A stretch of 64,000 bases of DNA from Cephalopachus bancanus (GCA_027257055.1 JAPVLO010001009.1:186001-250000), one strand, 5' to 3'. Positions 37,336 through 48,404 are shown, counted from the first letter of the stretch. Numbers and translations are program-made. The notes: generated by a model not told the origin, from the letters alone.

Positions 37336-38199
37336 AGTGGTTCTGAGTCCTTATTTCACTGCTGTTAGTCATATTGAATCAGGATGTGAGTGATTAATGT
37401 CTGGGGTAGGTAGCTAGCTAAACTGTATTTCAGTTTCGGAATACTCGTCTCTGCTGCTCCTCCTCTGGAAATAGACCAGAGTGATTCATTTGCTGCAGCC
37501 CAACCATGACAATTTCTGCAGGCTTGGAAAAGTGACCATAGCATGGTAGATATCATTCTCACAAGTGTAACTTCGTATCACAAGCCTCTTGTATTTTTTC
37601 ATTCAGTATTCTAACTTCAAAGGCCGATTGGTTTTGGTTTTGGTTTTACAGCTCTGTTAAAATGACATCAGGCTTACACAACATCAACATAGCTTGAATG
37701 TTAGAATGTAAATTCTGACCTCTTGATGAATTTCATAACATTTGCGGTAGTGTGGTAATAGCATATCTGCTAAGTTTTGGAAATCGTGATGTGACCTTCT
37801 GTATTTACTTAGTGAAGTTTTTTGGATTTTTCTTTAATGAAATAATAGTAAATCAAATATGGAACTTTGATTAATTGACTCAGCTAAGAGGAATGACTCA
37901 TCCTGGGAGACAAAAAGTGATCCTGGCCTTGGGAGTTTCATACTGCCAGCTCAGAGAGTGGACTGATTCTGGAAATGGCATTGGCACTGGTTGGTAAAGT
38001 CATATTTCTTCTAAATTCCTCAGTTCCTTCTGGAGTCATTAAGGAATACTAATATTAGCCCGGTCAGAAGACATCCTAAGAGAAGAATCTTTGCCAAATC
38101 CAATTTCAGAGTTGGAATGCTAAGGTAGACAGTGAATACAAGGGCTACATTATTTCTGAAACTTCAACTCAACTCTCTTTCCAAAATTAACATATTTCG
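37336..38199. other. Unassigned, apparently unique sequence
   Basis: No recognised element over about 860 bp; short frames only. Confidence 0.35.
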
Positions 38200-38228
38200 T
38201 GTGTGTGTGTGTGTGTGTGTATGTGTGT
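38200..38228 (+). repeat. (GT)n microsatellite
   Basis: About 28 bp of GT with one interruption. Confidence 0.92.
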
Positions 38229-38649
38229 GAACCAAATCACTCCTCTTCTCCTACCCCCTATTTCCCACTGGTCTTCAACCAATAGGAGAGCTCAGAGAAG
38301 TGGAAGGATCAGGCATCTGCACAAAAATGAAGCCAGGCCAAAAGAAAGTGTTTCTAAGGCTGGCTGGCCACAGCCCTGGCCACCAGCAATATTGTGGAAG
38401 CAACCCTCCCAGAAGGCTCCTTTCTTGGCTGAAGATCTGTGCCCTAGGACATTTCTAGGCACACAGATCCACTTAGATCCACTGGGTTAGATAACCAATA
38501 CAGTCTCTTCTTGGTAAAATTCCAGGGGTGTCACTTGGGTTTTGTAGCTCTTGTGTTTCTTAATTCTTGAGAAAAAAACAAGAAATAAAGAAATAAGCAT
38601 GTTATTTACAGGTTTTCTGGAAAACAATTAAGTCTGAGGACTGACACAA

Positions 38650-38650
<1 letters not shown>
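38229..38650. other. Unassigned sequence
   Basis: Nothing recognised between the two GT repeats. Confidence 0.35.

Positions 38651-38651
<1 letters not shown>

Positions 38652-38681
<30 letters not shown>
38652..38681 (+). repeat. (GT)n microsatellite
   Basis: About 30 bp pure GT; a shorter GT run follows at 38688-38699. Confidence 0.92.
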
Positions 38682-38684
<3 letters not shown>

Positions 38685-38859
38685 AGGGTGTGTGTGTGGG
38701 GGGAGTTCTTAACTTCTTACCTATCTGCTGAGAACAGCTCCTTTCAGTTCCCTTAAGGGAATAACCCTCACTTTTTTTTACTCTCTCTTCCTCAGTACCT
38801 CATTCTCTCTTGTTCTTTATTGCTGCATTGTCTTAAACATTCACTGGAGACCTTTAGAC

Positions 38860-39010
38860 ATTTATTCCTCAGACACAGCATGATACAGCTGAAAAGAACT
38901 TTGGCTTCAAAGGCTGTAGAAAAGATCTCTGATCCCAATTCTGTGCTTATAAACTGGGTAACCTTAGACAAGTGATTTAATCTCTTTGACTCAGAGCAAA
39001 GAATAGGAAA
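38860..39010 (+). mobile_element. MIR SINE
   Basis: TTGGCTTCAAAGGCTG, GGGTAACCTTAGACAAGTG and TTAATCTCTTTGACTCAG fit a sense MIR core. Confidence 0.6.
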
Positions 39011-39142
39011 AACATGTCCTTCCTATTTCGTATGCAAATGTATTTTGTAAACTGTAATAATTTATATTCGTCCACTTGTGAGGCAGCATTAATAAATCAG
39101 TTTTTAGCATTTGGGTTTGAATCCATTTATAAAGTGACTTTG

Positions 39143-39352
39143 ACTCAGGAGATCCTTCCACCTCAGTCTTCCAAGTAGCTGGAACTACAGGAGTGCGCTA
39201 CCACGCATGCCTGGCTAATTTTTTGATATATTGTAGAGATGAGGTCTCATCAAGGTTGCCCAGGCTGGTCTTGAACCCCTGGGCTCAGGCAATCCTGTTA
39301 CCTCTGCCTCCCAAAGTGCTGGGATTACAGGTGTGAGCCACCATGCCCGGCT
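39143..39352 (-). mobile_element. Alu, antisense, missing its 3' end
   Basis: Begins inside the right arm without poly(T) and runs to GAGCCACCATGCCCGGC. Loss of the 3' part implies later deletion. Confidence 0.85.
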
Positions 39353-39539
39353 GCAAACCATCCTTTGCAAGGTCAGTTCATGTTCCAAGAATCGTATCCT
39401 TGTGGTCATTAGGTCTCAAGGAAGTGGTTTTCTTTTTAGTGATGGGGCTGGTCAATAAGCTTAAGTTAGAGCTTAATATACATCTGTCATTAAAGGACAA
39501 GTCTTTATGCAAAAATGATGCGATGGAATGGACTTACTG

Positions 39540-39690
39540 TGAAGCTGTGCTTTCATATGCATTGTGGCAGCAATGGCGCAGAGAGGGAAGGCCTTGGTGC
39601 GGGCTCCTCAGGCTCTGGTTTCAATCTGCTGGCTGTGGCATCCTAGGCCATTTACTCCATTGCTTTGACCCTCTGTAAACAGAGCCGGCT
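39540..39690 (+). mobile_element. MIR SINE
   Basis: GGTTTCAATCTGCTGGCTG, then a decayed MIR core. Confidence 0.45.
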
Positions 39691-39704
39691 TGAATGCCGT
39701 GTGT

Positions 39705-39880
39705 TTAAAGGTGTAGTTCTTGGATCATCCCCATCAGAATGACCTAGGCTACTTTTTAAACATTTCTGGATTCTGCCCTAAATCAAGTGAATCAGACTCT
39801 TCGGAGCGGAGGCCCCAGAATCTGCATTTTAAACAAGTGCTTAGGCCACTGTTGTGCACACAGATGCACACAGAGGCCCA
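39705..39880. mobile_element. MER5A-like hAT element
   Basis: CATCAGAATGACCTAGGC, CCCCAGAATCTGCATTTTAA and CTTAGGCCACTG are MER5-type phrases. Confidence 0.55.
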
Positions 39881-40005
39881 TGGATAGGACCGTCCACAGG
39901 CTATCTTCCTACTCGAAAATTCCATCATTCTCATGACCCAAATTTTAGTTACTCTGTTTGTCTGCGACCAAGGCAAAGTTAAAACAAGGAAGGAAATAAT
40001 GAAGG

Positions 40006-40203
40006 TTAGCAAGACCTCATCTCTACAATTAAAGAAAAAAAAATCAGCCGGGCGTGGTAGCACGTGCCTGTAATTCCGGCTACTCTGAAGGCTGAGGCGG
40101 AAGGATCGCCGGAGCCCAGCAGGTCGAGGCTGCGGTGGCCGGGAGCGGCCACTGCACTCCAGTCTGGGCGACAGAGTGAGACTCCAACTCAAAAAAAAAA
40201 AAA
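40006..40203 (+). mobile_element. Alu, young subfamily, 5'-truncated
   Basis: Starts in the linker (CAAGACCTCATC) and keeps the whole right arm with a perfect 6-bp hairpin (40135-40152). Confidence 0.9.
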
Positions 40204-40204
40204 A

Positions 40205-40375
40205 GAACCTACCACTTGCCTGGTACTGTTTAGGCCCTTATACACATTGGCTTATTTTTCTGCCCAGTAATTTTTTGAGCCAGGTATTACCACAACAGTA
40301 TGCACAGAGTCAAAGTTGGGACTCTGATTTCACAGTCAAGGGTTTTTCCACTACACCATGCTACACTAAGAAACC
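40205..40375 (-). mobile_element. MIR SINE
   Basis: Antisense: CTTGCCTGGTACTGTTTAGG to TTTTTCCACTACACCATGC. Confidence 0.65.
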
Positions 40376-40530
40376 ACAGAAGAGCTTTCTGATTGATAAG
40401 TTCCAGTGCAACACCTTATCTATATAGATCACTCTTTTGGGAGTCGCTCCTCCATTCTTTAAACCCGAGTTTTTCTTATTGTAAACATTAATTGTTGTGG
40501 TGATGATAATACAAAAACTATAATCTGGCT

Positions 40531-41152
40531 TTTTTTTTTTTTTTGAGTTGTTTTGCTCTGTCTCCCAGGCTTGAGTGCAGTGGAATGATCACAACTCACT
40601 GCAGCCTCAGCCGCCAGGGCTCAGGTGATCCTTCCACCTCAGACTCTTGAATACTTGGGACTACAGGGACTACAGGTATTAGTCATGCCTGACTAATTTT
40701 TGTTTGTTTGTTTGTTTGTTTTGGACACAAGGTCTATGTCAACTAGGCTGGTCTCGAATTCCTGGGTTCAAGCAATCCTCTCACCTTGGCCTCTAAAGTG
40801 CTGGGATTACAGGTGTGAGTCAGCTGGCACGGTGGCTCAAGCCTATAATCTCAACAGTTTGGTAGGCGGAGGCAAGAGGATTGCCTGAGCTCAAGGGTTT
40901 GAAACCAGCCTGAGCAACATGGCAAGACCTCATCTCTATTAAAAAAAAAAAAATTAGTCGGGCATGTTGGCACATGACTGTGGTTACAGCTCCTTGGAAG
41001 GCTGAGGCAGAAGGATCACCTGAACCCAGCAGGTCAAGGCTGTGGTGGCCATGAGCATGACACTGAACTCCAGCCTAGGCAACAGAGTGAGATACTGACT
41101 TAAAAATCAAAAACAAAAACAAAATACAGGTGTGAGTCACCATGCTCGGCCT
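40531..41152 (-). mobile_element. Alu, antisense, host of a nested Alu
   Basis: Segments 40531-40822 and 41125-41152 form one old antisense Alu, interrupted by the next entry. Confidence 0.9.
40823..41124 (+). mobile_element. Alu inserted inside the antisense Alu
   Basis: Perfect 15-bp TSD TACAGGTGTGAGTCA (40808-40822, 41125-41139); full dimer. Confidence 0.94.
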
Positions 41153-41166
41153 AAAAGCTTCTTCTT

Positions 41167-41486
41167 TTTGTTTTTGTTTGTTTGTTTGTTTGTTTTGTTT
41201 TTGTTTTTTTGAGTTGGAGTCTCACTCTGTCGCCCACACTGGAGTGCAGTGGCCACTTCCGGCCACCGCAGCCTCCACTTGCTGGGCTCCGGCGATCCTT
41301 CCGCCTCAGCCTTCCAAGTAGCTGGAACTACAGGCGCGCGCTACCACACCTGGCTAATTTTTTTTATTTATTGTAGAGATGAGGCCTCGCCTGCCCAGGC
41401 GGGTCTCGAACCCGCGGGCTCAGGCAATTCACTCACCTCAGTCTCCCAAAGGCGGGGGATTACAGGCTAAGCCACCGAGCCCGGCT
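41167..41486 (-). mobile_element. Alu, young local subfamily, antisense
   Basis: Perfect 15-bp TSD TAAAAGCTTCTTCTT (41152-41166, 41487-41501). Tail expanded to (TTTG)n. Lacks the linker-side hexamer. Confidence 0.94.
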
Positions 41487-41564
41487 TAAAAGCTTCTTCT
41501 TAATTTCTCTCTGCTTTATCTTCTTACCTACTTAAAACTTATTTTTCCTATATTCTACACATTT

Positions 41565-41851
41565 TTTTTTTTTAGTTGGAGTCTCACTCTGTCACCCAGA
41601 TGGGAGTGCAGTGGCACGCTCCTGGCCACCACAGCCTCGACCTGCTGGGCTCCAGCAATCCTTCCACCTCAGCCTTCCAGGTAGCCAGAACTACAGGCAC
41701 GCGCTACCATGCCTGGCTAATTTTTGATTTATTGTAGAGACGAGGTCTTGCCAAGTTTCCTGGGCTGATTGCAAACCCATGGGCTCAGGCAATCCACTTG
41801 CCTTGGCCTCCCAAAGTGCTGGGATTATAGGCTGAGCCACCAAGCCCAGCC
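41565..41851 (-). mobile_element. Alu, young local subfamily, antisense
   Basis: TSD TATTCTACACATTTTT before, TATTCTACATATTTTT after. Confidence 0.93.
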
Positions 41852-42073
41852 TATTCTACATATTTTTACAAGGCCATTTCATTATTTTGTGTGGTGGAGA
41901 ATGAATTAGATATAAATAAATGCTAAATAGCAAGCTATAATTATGAATTCAGTTAATCATTGCATCCATTTAAAGAGAATAAGAACGTATGGAATTGTGA
42001 CAGCCCAGGATAATTTTAATTTATGAGATCTCAAACTTACAGTTAGGAAGGAAGACAAATAGTCTAGATGAAG

Positions 42074-42366
42074 ACTGGGGTCCGTGGCTCAGCCTGTAAT
42101 CCCAGCACTATGGGAGGCCGAGTGGATTGCCTGAGCCGTAGGTTTGTGACCAGCCCAGGCAACTTGGTGAGACCTCGTTTCTACAATACAAATTAAAAAA
42201 TTAGCCGGGCATGGTAGTGTGTGCCTGTAGTTCCGGCTACTTGGAAGGCTGAGGCAGAAGGATTGCCGGAGCCCAGTGGGTTGACACTGGGATGGCTGTG
42301 AGTGTGCCACTGCACCCCAGCCTGGGCAGCAGAGTGAGACTCCAACTCAAAAAAAAAAGGAAAAAA
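42074..42366 (+). mobile_element. Alu, local subfamily
   Basis: TSD AGTCTAGATGA (42061-42071, 42367-42377); full dimer. Confidence 0.92.
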
Positions 42367-42377
42367 AGTCTAGATGA

Positions 42378-43067
42378 GAAATCGATTTGAAGTTGATGAG
42401 GCCTATCTTTTGAATACTTTTATTTGAGTTATCTATTTCAGCCAGGGAAGGGAAGGGGCCATGAAAGGGCATGGAGTTCAGATGGGAAGGAGGTTGGTTT
42501 GGCTACCAAATCACGACAAAGTCCATGAGAAAGAGGGATTGCCTTTTCTTCTCCATGGTATTTGGAGAAGAAACAAAAGAAGAAAGGCAGAGGATCAAGT
42601 TCAGGGGTAATTAGGAATGTTGAGTAATTGGGTCAGCCAATAAATTATTCCTGCTGGTAACCAGTTTGCACAGTTAACACAGGAATCATCTGGTCTCATG
42701 ACTTATAACTTGTGACCCATTCATTATCTTGGTCTCTGGTTCATGGCCATAAGAAAGGTAGTTTTATCTAATTTGAAGCTCAGACGAAAAGAAGAAATGA
42801 ATATAGGACCATTTCTCATATTTGGCTAGAGCGGTCTTGTGACAAGGGGTCAGCAAAAGTCTCCTGTCTGGTTTGAGATCATGTAAAGCCACAGTCAATG
42901 GAAGGTATTGTTTTTGTCATTTTCTGATTAAGATAACAGAGCTGAAAGGAATCCTAGATATCATCTAGTCTAACTCCTTCATCTTACTGATGCCTGTGTG
43001 GACACCGAGGTCTGCAAGAGTCAAGTATATTTGTTCATTGCCCAAGAGCACACACCCAGGAGAGGTG
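42378..43067. other. Unassigned sequence
   Basis: Possible old repeat near 42935-43040 (GAATCCTAGATATCATCTAG); no family named. Confidence 0.3.
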
Positions 43068-43135
43068 AGCAGTGTAGATTCTAGAGTCAGACAGACCTTG
43101 TTTGAAGCCCAACTCTGCCACTGACTAGTCGAGGG
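43068..43135 (+). mobile_element. MIR-like fragment
   Basis: GATTCTAGAGTCAGACAGACC and CCAACTCTGCCACTGAC resemble the MIR 5' core. Confidence 0.45.
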
Positions 43136-43182
43136 CTGAGCTGTACAGAATGAGTGTTTTCCAGAGGAGCAAGCAATTCAGA

Positions 43183-43370
43183 CAGAGAGAGAGAGAAAGA
43201 AAAGGAGGGAAGAAAGGGAAAGGGAGGGGGGCGAGAGGAAGAGAAAGGGAAGGCAAGGGAGAGAAGTGGGGAAAGAAAGGAAGGAAAGGAAGGAAAGGGA
43301 GGAAGAAGGGGAAGGGAAGGAAAGGGGAAAAGGGAGGACGAAGGGAAGAGAGAAAGAGAAAGAAAGAAAA
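43183..43370 (+). repeat. Polypurine (GGAA/GAGA)n tract
   Basis: About 188 bp almost purely G/A; Lys/Arg/Gly-rich frames across it are artefacts. Confidence 0.95.
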
Positions 43371-43674
43371 CAAACGTGGCTTTAACAGAGCCTCTTATGC
43401 TTCATAGTCCAGTTCAGGGAGGCAGAATGGGCAGGCCTGGGCTCTTCCTGGTCCCTCGGAGTTCCTTCCAGTTCGCCTGTGGGCTGAGCTCTTTTCAGCC
43501 CAATGACCAGCAACGATTCTCTGGACAACAAGGCCCTGCGTGTGGTTAAGAAAACATTAATAATAGCTACCATTTCTATGTGCCTGGCATTATTCTAACT
43601 GTTGAATGAGTCGATTCATTTAATCCTCGCAAAAACCTTGTGAAGTAAACACAATTATTTGTTTTTCCTTTTTT

Positions 43675-44470
43675 TCTCGGCTTTTCAAAACTTTTTATTA
43701 GGAGTATAACATACATACAAAAACACATATAAGTACACAGCTTGATGAATTTTCACAAGAATATATACATGTGACTAGACTTCAGAATAAGAAACAGAAA
43801 AGTACCAGCACCCAAAGGCCCCTCAGCAAAGCAACTACCATCCTTACTTTTAACAGCAGGCCAGGTGCGGTGCTCACGCCCATAAGCCCAGCACTCTGGG
43901 AGGCTGAGGCTAGAGGATTGCCTGAGCCCAGAGGGTTCGAGACCAGTCTGGGTAACTTGGCAAAAACTTGTTTCTACAATAAATTAAAAAACTTGGGCGG
44001 GCACAGTGGCTCACACCTATAAACCCCGCACTTTGGGAGGCTGAGGTGAGAGGATTGCTTGAGCCTGCGGGTTCAAGACCAGCCTGGGCAACTTGGTGAG
44101 CCCTCACCTCTACAATAAATCAAAAAATTAGCCAGGCATGGCAACACATGCCTGTAGTTCCAGTTACTTGAAAACCTGAGACGGAAGGATCGCCTGAACC
44201 CAGCAGGTTGAGGCTGTGGTGGCCAGGCGCTCTGGCCTGGGAGACAGAGTGAAAAAAAAAAAGGTGAGTTTTTTTTAATGGTTATACTTGCATGTAGCCT
44301 CTTTCATTTACATTATATTGCATATATGCAGTTAGTTATGGGTCTGTTCATTCTCTCATCACTGTATAACATCCTAAACTTTACATTTTGAAATAGTTTT
44401 CTAAACCCACAGAAAATTTGAAAGACTATGAACACCCACACAACCATTACCTGAAACATGAACAACTGTT
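43675..44470 (-). mobile_element. Old L1M-like fragment, antisense, split
   Basis: CTTTTTATTAGGAGTATAAC and CAGCTTGATGAATTTTCACA are typical antisense L1M 3' phrases. Interrupted at about 43859-44262. Confidence 0.5.
43859..44262 (+). mobile_element. Three-armed Alu (left-left-right)
   Basis: Left arm 43859-43997 runs into a second left arm (GGCTCACACCTATAAACC, about 44009) and a right arm with part of its 3' region missing. No clear TSD between the two left arms. Confidence 0.82.
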
Positions 44471-44604
44471 GTTATATCCACAAAACAGATGAGGAAATTG
44501 AGGCAAAGAGGAATTAGGTAACTAGCCCAGGTCATGCCCTCAGGATGTAGTTTTGCCTAGCTTGCTAATTAGTCAGTCTTAACTTCTCTAAGATGACTTC
44601 TTTT

Positions 44605-44920
44605 TTTTTTGAGTCAGAGTCTCACTCTGTTGAGAGTGCAGTGCCACGCTGTTTACAGCCACTGCAGCCTCGACCTGCTGAGCTCAGGTGATCCTTCCAC
44701 CTCAGCCTTGATCTGCAGAGCTCAGGTGATCCTTCCACCTCAGCCTTCCAAGTAGCTGGAACCACAAGCGTGCACCACCACACCCAGCTAATTTTTTGAT
44801 TTATTGTGGAAACAAGGTTTCACCATGTTGTCCAGGCTAGTCTCGAACCCGTGAGTTCAGGCAAATTCTCTTGTATCGGCCCAAAGTGCTGGGGTTACAG
44901 GCATGAGCCACTGTGCCCAG
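44605..44920 (-). mobile_element. Alu, antisense, with 38-bp internal duplication
   Basis: Right arm holds two adjacent 38-bp copies (44672-44709, 44710-44747) with two differences. Confidence 0.9.
44672..44747 (-). repeat. 38-bp tandem duplication in Alu
   Basis: Both copies end CCTTCCACCTCAGCCTT. Other Alus here have one. Confidence 0.93.
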
Positions 44921-45134
44921 CTGGCTGTTTTATTGTTGAGATGGGAGTAATGGCCTCACTCCGTCAAGTTTCTGGGCTGTTGTGAGGCTCAAATATGAGC
45001 AACCTGAGAAAGTGCTTTGTGAAGAGTGAAGTGATGGCACTCCAAAGGGCCAAAAGGATGCTGCTACAAAAGCCAGCTCCCGAGCCCGCCCCCTGCAGAT
45101 CCTGACTCAGTAGGTCTAGGATAGCAGGCAAAAC

Positions 45135-45416
45135 TTTTTTTTTGAGTCCTAGTCTCATTCTGTCACCCAGGCTGGAGGGCAGTGGCATGCTTTCGGCCAC
45201 TGCAGCCTCGACCTGCTGGGCTCAGGCGATCCTTCCACCTCAGCCTTCCAAGTAGCTGGAACTACAGGCGCACGCTACCACGCCTGGCTAATTTTTTTGA
45301 TTTATTGTAGAGATGGGGTCTCGCTGCCCAGGCGGGTCTCGGACCCGCAGGCTCAGGCAATCCACTCACCTCAACCTCCCAAAGGCGCGGGATTACAGGC
45401 TGAGCCACCGAGCCCG
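45135..45416 (-). mobile_element. Alu, young local subfamily, antisense
   Basis: Carries the linker-side hexamer loss (GGGGTCTCGCTGCCCAGG). Abuts another Alu arm. Confidence 0.92.
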
Positions 45417-45417
45417 G

Positions 45418-45571
45418 GTTTTTGTTTTTTTTTTAGGGCTGACTCATTGTCCAGGCTATAATGCAGCATGGCACCATCATAGCTCACTGCAGCCTCAACT
45501 CCTGGCCTCAAGCGATCCTCCTGCCTCAGCCTCCTGAAGTGCTAGGATTACATGAGCCACTGCACTCGGCT
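45418..45571 (-). mobile_element. Alu monomer, antisense
   Basis: Single arm from ACTCATTGTCCAGGC to GAGCCACTGCACTCGGC; joined directly to the previous Alu. Confidence 0.8.
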
Positions 45572-45579
45572 ACCAAAAA

Positions 45580-46120
45580 TATTAATAGGAAAAAAAGCAT
45601 ACAAATTTATTAATGTACACAATGGTGAGAGAGGCCACAGTGATTATTTTACCTCTCAGTGGAAGCTTATATACCACTTTGAAGTTACAGAAAGACAGAT
45701 GCTTTGAGCATGGCTCAAAACAGGTTAAGCTGGTAAATGAGGTTATAGTGGCAAGACAGGAGGGAGAAAAGAGAAGGCCTGGCTAGCAAAGGTAATCTTG
45801 TTATGCAGATGAAGTAGAGCTGCCTGCAGAGAGAATCCATGGCAAATGTTTCCTTCCGATCTTTAAATGTGTCTAATTCTCATCTGATCTTCTCTAGATC
45901 TGGACAAGGGAAGGTCTTGGAGAAAGCCTGCCTGCATCAATGCAGATTTTGTCTGCAACGCAAATCTCCCCCACAAAAGACAGCTTTGTAGGACCACTTT
46001 GTCTGCAGGCCCTCTGAACAGCCATCTCAAAACATGTCAAGGAAGTATATTTCAGGGTGGTAGTTTCCACTTCTCTATGCTTCCCACCTTGGGTGCTAGT
46101 CCTACCACCAGTGTGATGGT
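45580..46120. mobile_element. ERVL (MLT2-like) LTR, tentative
   Basis: CTTTGTCTGCAGGCCCTCTG, then AACAGCCATCTCAAAACATG and GTCAAGGAAGTATATTTC, recall MLT2-type LTRs. Orientation and ends not fixed. Confidence 0.4.
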
Positions 46121-46575
46121 CTCATAGACTCGTGGGACTGAGAGAGAGTTGGGGTGCAGAAGATGGAGTACTTCATCCCTTGTGGGCTTGGCGTGAGTCT
46201 GACCCCAGGATTCGTCCCGGGGCCCTCTCCAGGCAAAAGAGAGCCAAGAGAAGCTTGCTCACCCTTAAAGAAAAGAGCGGAAATGACTCAGGTTTAAAAC
46301 AAAAAAAGCAAAGTCCCGGCATTTTGTAGTGGAAAGGGCAAGAATCATAGGCTGCAACCCAAGATCTCATTAGAGCAGGAGTGAACGAACAGGAAGTAGA
46401 TTCTTGGCTTCAGAGAATCAGCAAGGCCAGGACACCACAAACAAAAGGCAGCCGTAATAATTTGATTGTTAAAACACTGAAGATGTCAACATAGGAAGAA
46501 CACAAAACCAGACTTATTTTGGACTTCCAAATACTTATTTGATGGTTTACTGTTGTAGTTTATTTCAAAGTACCT
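46121..46575. other. Unassigned sequence
   Basis: Overlapping 65-codon frames without domains; nothing else recognised. Confidence 0.35.
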
Positions 46576-46656
46576 GAGGGGAAGGGAGGAGAGGAGGAAA
46601 AGGAGAAGGGGGAAGATGGGGAGGAGGGGGAGGAGGGAAGGAGAAGGGGGAGGAAC
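46576..46656 (+). repeat. Polypurine (GGA/GAA)n tract
   Basis: About 80 bp of G/A. Confidence 0.92.
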
Positions 46657-46721
46657 ACCATAATTTTTCTCGCTAAAGACCTTTAGTTATTCAGTCCTGT
46701 ATAAGGGATGCATTTTTAAAA

Positions 46722-47966
46722 ATTTATTTATTTGAATTGGAGTCTCACTTTGTCACCCAGGCTAGAGTACAGCGGCACGCTCATGGTTACCGCAGTCTCA
46801 ACATAGCTGGGCTTAGGCGATCCTTCCACCTCAGCCTTCCTAGTAGCCGGAACTACAGACGCGAGCCACCATGCCCAGCTAGTTTTTTGTGATTTATTGT
46901 AGAGACGAGGTGTCACCAAGTTGCCTAGGCTGGTCTCTGCAGGGGTCCTCCTGTCCCTGCAGGGATTGGGGGTCTCTGGCGGTGTGACGGCGTCAGCGAT
47001 TAAACTGGAGGGATAGATATAAAGAGAAAGGGGGGAGAAGGAAAGAGACTGGACTCCTGTTCAAGTGACCAGAAGTCGTTTAATGGGTGTAATCCCAGGG
47101 CTTTTATCCCCAAACTCTGCAAAGCTATCATCATGGGAACTCCTGCTGCTATGGTTACACAAAAGGTAGCATGTGCCTTTCACATGAACAGGGCCAGGTG
47201 CACACAGGACACCCCCACTCTCAAGCAGATGTATTTTTCAAACATGAAGAAAAACATGAAGTTCTTATCCAGTTTCTATGTACCCTTAATTGTTTATAGC
47301 TACATAACATCGTTCAATGCTTACACCCAAAACCAACATTATGATATATTACCTTTTACTATTCTATGCTAATTCAAACTGGTTTCTATAAAACAGTTGG
47401 TGCTATAGTTACACTCTCCTAGCACCAGCAAACCTAATTCAAACTTCACTAGCCCCCCAAATCAACTATATACTTGATTAACCATACTTCTATAACAAAA
47501 TGGTTACTTAAATTTCCTTAATCTATATAAACTATTTTCTAAAACCTATATCTATAAATTTCTAAAATCACATCAAGAGAAACTGTGACTTGCACTAAGG
47601 CTCCTTAATGCAACTCAAAGTTAAACTTAAATTGTTTAAAAGCAAAAAACCATAAACCGTGGAAAATGGGAACAACAGACTTCCAAGTTAGCTGTGTTCA
47701 GTCTGGTTTCAGAGTCCTCTGTTAGAGCCAGCAGGAGCCTTTCCTGGTTGCTTGTGCCAAGTGGAAAAGGAGGGAGGGAATGGGGTCAACAGCTCCCAAA
47801 CGCATCCTAGTGGTCTTGGGGTCAACAGCCCTTCCTGATCCCTAACGCTCAGTGGCCCTCCGTGGCTGGCTCCCAACAGGTCTCCAAGCCCCAGGCTCAG
47901 ACAATCCTCTCGCCTCAGCCTCCCAAGGTGCTGGGATTATAAGCTTGAGCCACCAGTCCTGGCCAG
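46722..47966 (-). mobile_element. Alu, antisense, split by an LTR
   Basis: Segments 46722-46937 and 47879-47966 are one Alu. Decayed outer TSD GGATGCATTTT / GGAATGCATCTT. Confidence 0.9.
46938..47878 (-). mobile_element. Class-II (ERVK-like) solo LTR inside an Alu
   Basis: 941 bp, TG...CA, with perfect 6-bp TSD GGTCTC (46932-46937, 47879-47884) made of Alu sequence. Same family as 36516 (shared 5' 100 bp when read on minus: TGTTGGGAGCC...). TATA-like complement at 47101-47108, ATTAAA complement at 47079-47084. No viral genes. Confidence 0.92.
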
Positions 47967-48391
47967 GAATGCATCTTAATGGGTCAGTTGGAGCTTGAAA
48001 CATTATTTTAACAGTATCTGTGAGTAGGACATTGGTTGAGAAATCGCAGGGAGTGCCATTGGGGGCTTCCCACAGTTCAAACTCCAAAGCAGGTCCCCAA
48101 GGTTCCAGCGCCAAGGCCTCCTCCCTGGGTTCCCATCCCAGAGGAGGAGGACATGCGGTGGCCGGCGCCTACTCCCTTCCCATCTCCCAGGTGTCCTCTC
48201 TGCTGTCCATTCCCCGAAGCTCAGCAAGGTTGAAGCCCATAGCAATGTCACTTGGAGATCCCGCATCACTCTGGAAGAAGTCTATGGAGCCCCTACCTGG
48301 CCCCAGGCAGTTACACAACTTATTTGCTCAGATAATCTGGTTCAAGTACCCACATTTTGCGCAAGAAAACACTGGGAATCAGATGATGATT
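47967..48391. other. Unassigned sequence; 124-codon frame
   Basis: A plus frame (48020-48394) and overlapping frames without recognised domain; no repeat recognised. Confidence 0.3.
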
Positions 48392-48404
48392 TAAGTTGCC
48401 TTTT

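Larger units (their letters stand above)
43560..44560 (-). mobile_element. MIR SINE split by later insertions
   Basis: The 5' part at 43560-43655 (GTGCCTGGCATTATTCTAAC) and the continuation at about 44476-44560 (CAGATGAGGAAATTGAGGC) are separated by L1-like sequence and a three-armed Alu. Confidence 0.55.

Noticed and set aside
39749..40192. 147-codon minus frame
   Set aside because: Starts in an Alu arm; the rest lies in MER5-like and unassigned sequence.
43154..43549. 131-codon Arg/Lys/Gly-rich frame
   Set aside because: Product of the purine tract.
36516..47878. The two class-II LTRs as ends of one 11-kb provirus
   Set aside because: Each has its own different perfect 6-bp TSD, no viral genes lie between, and many Alus do. 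They are separate solo LTRs.
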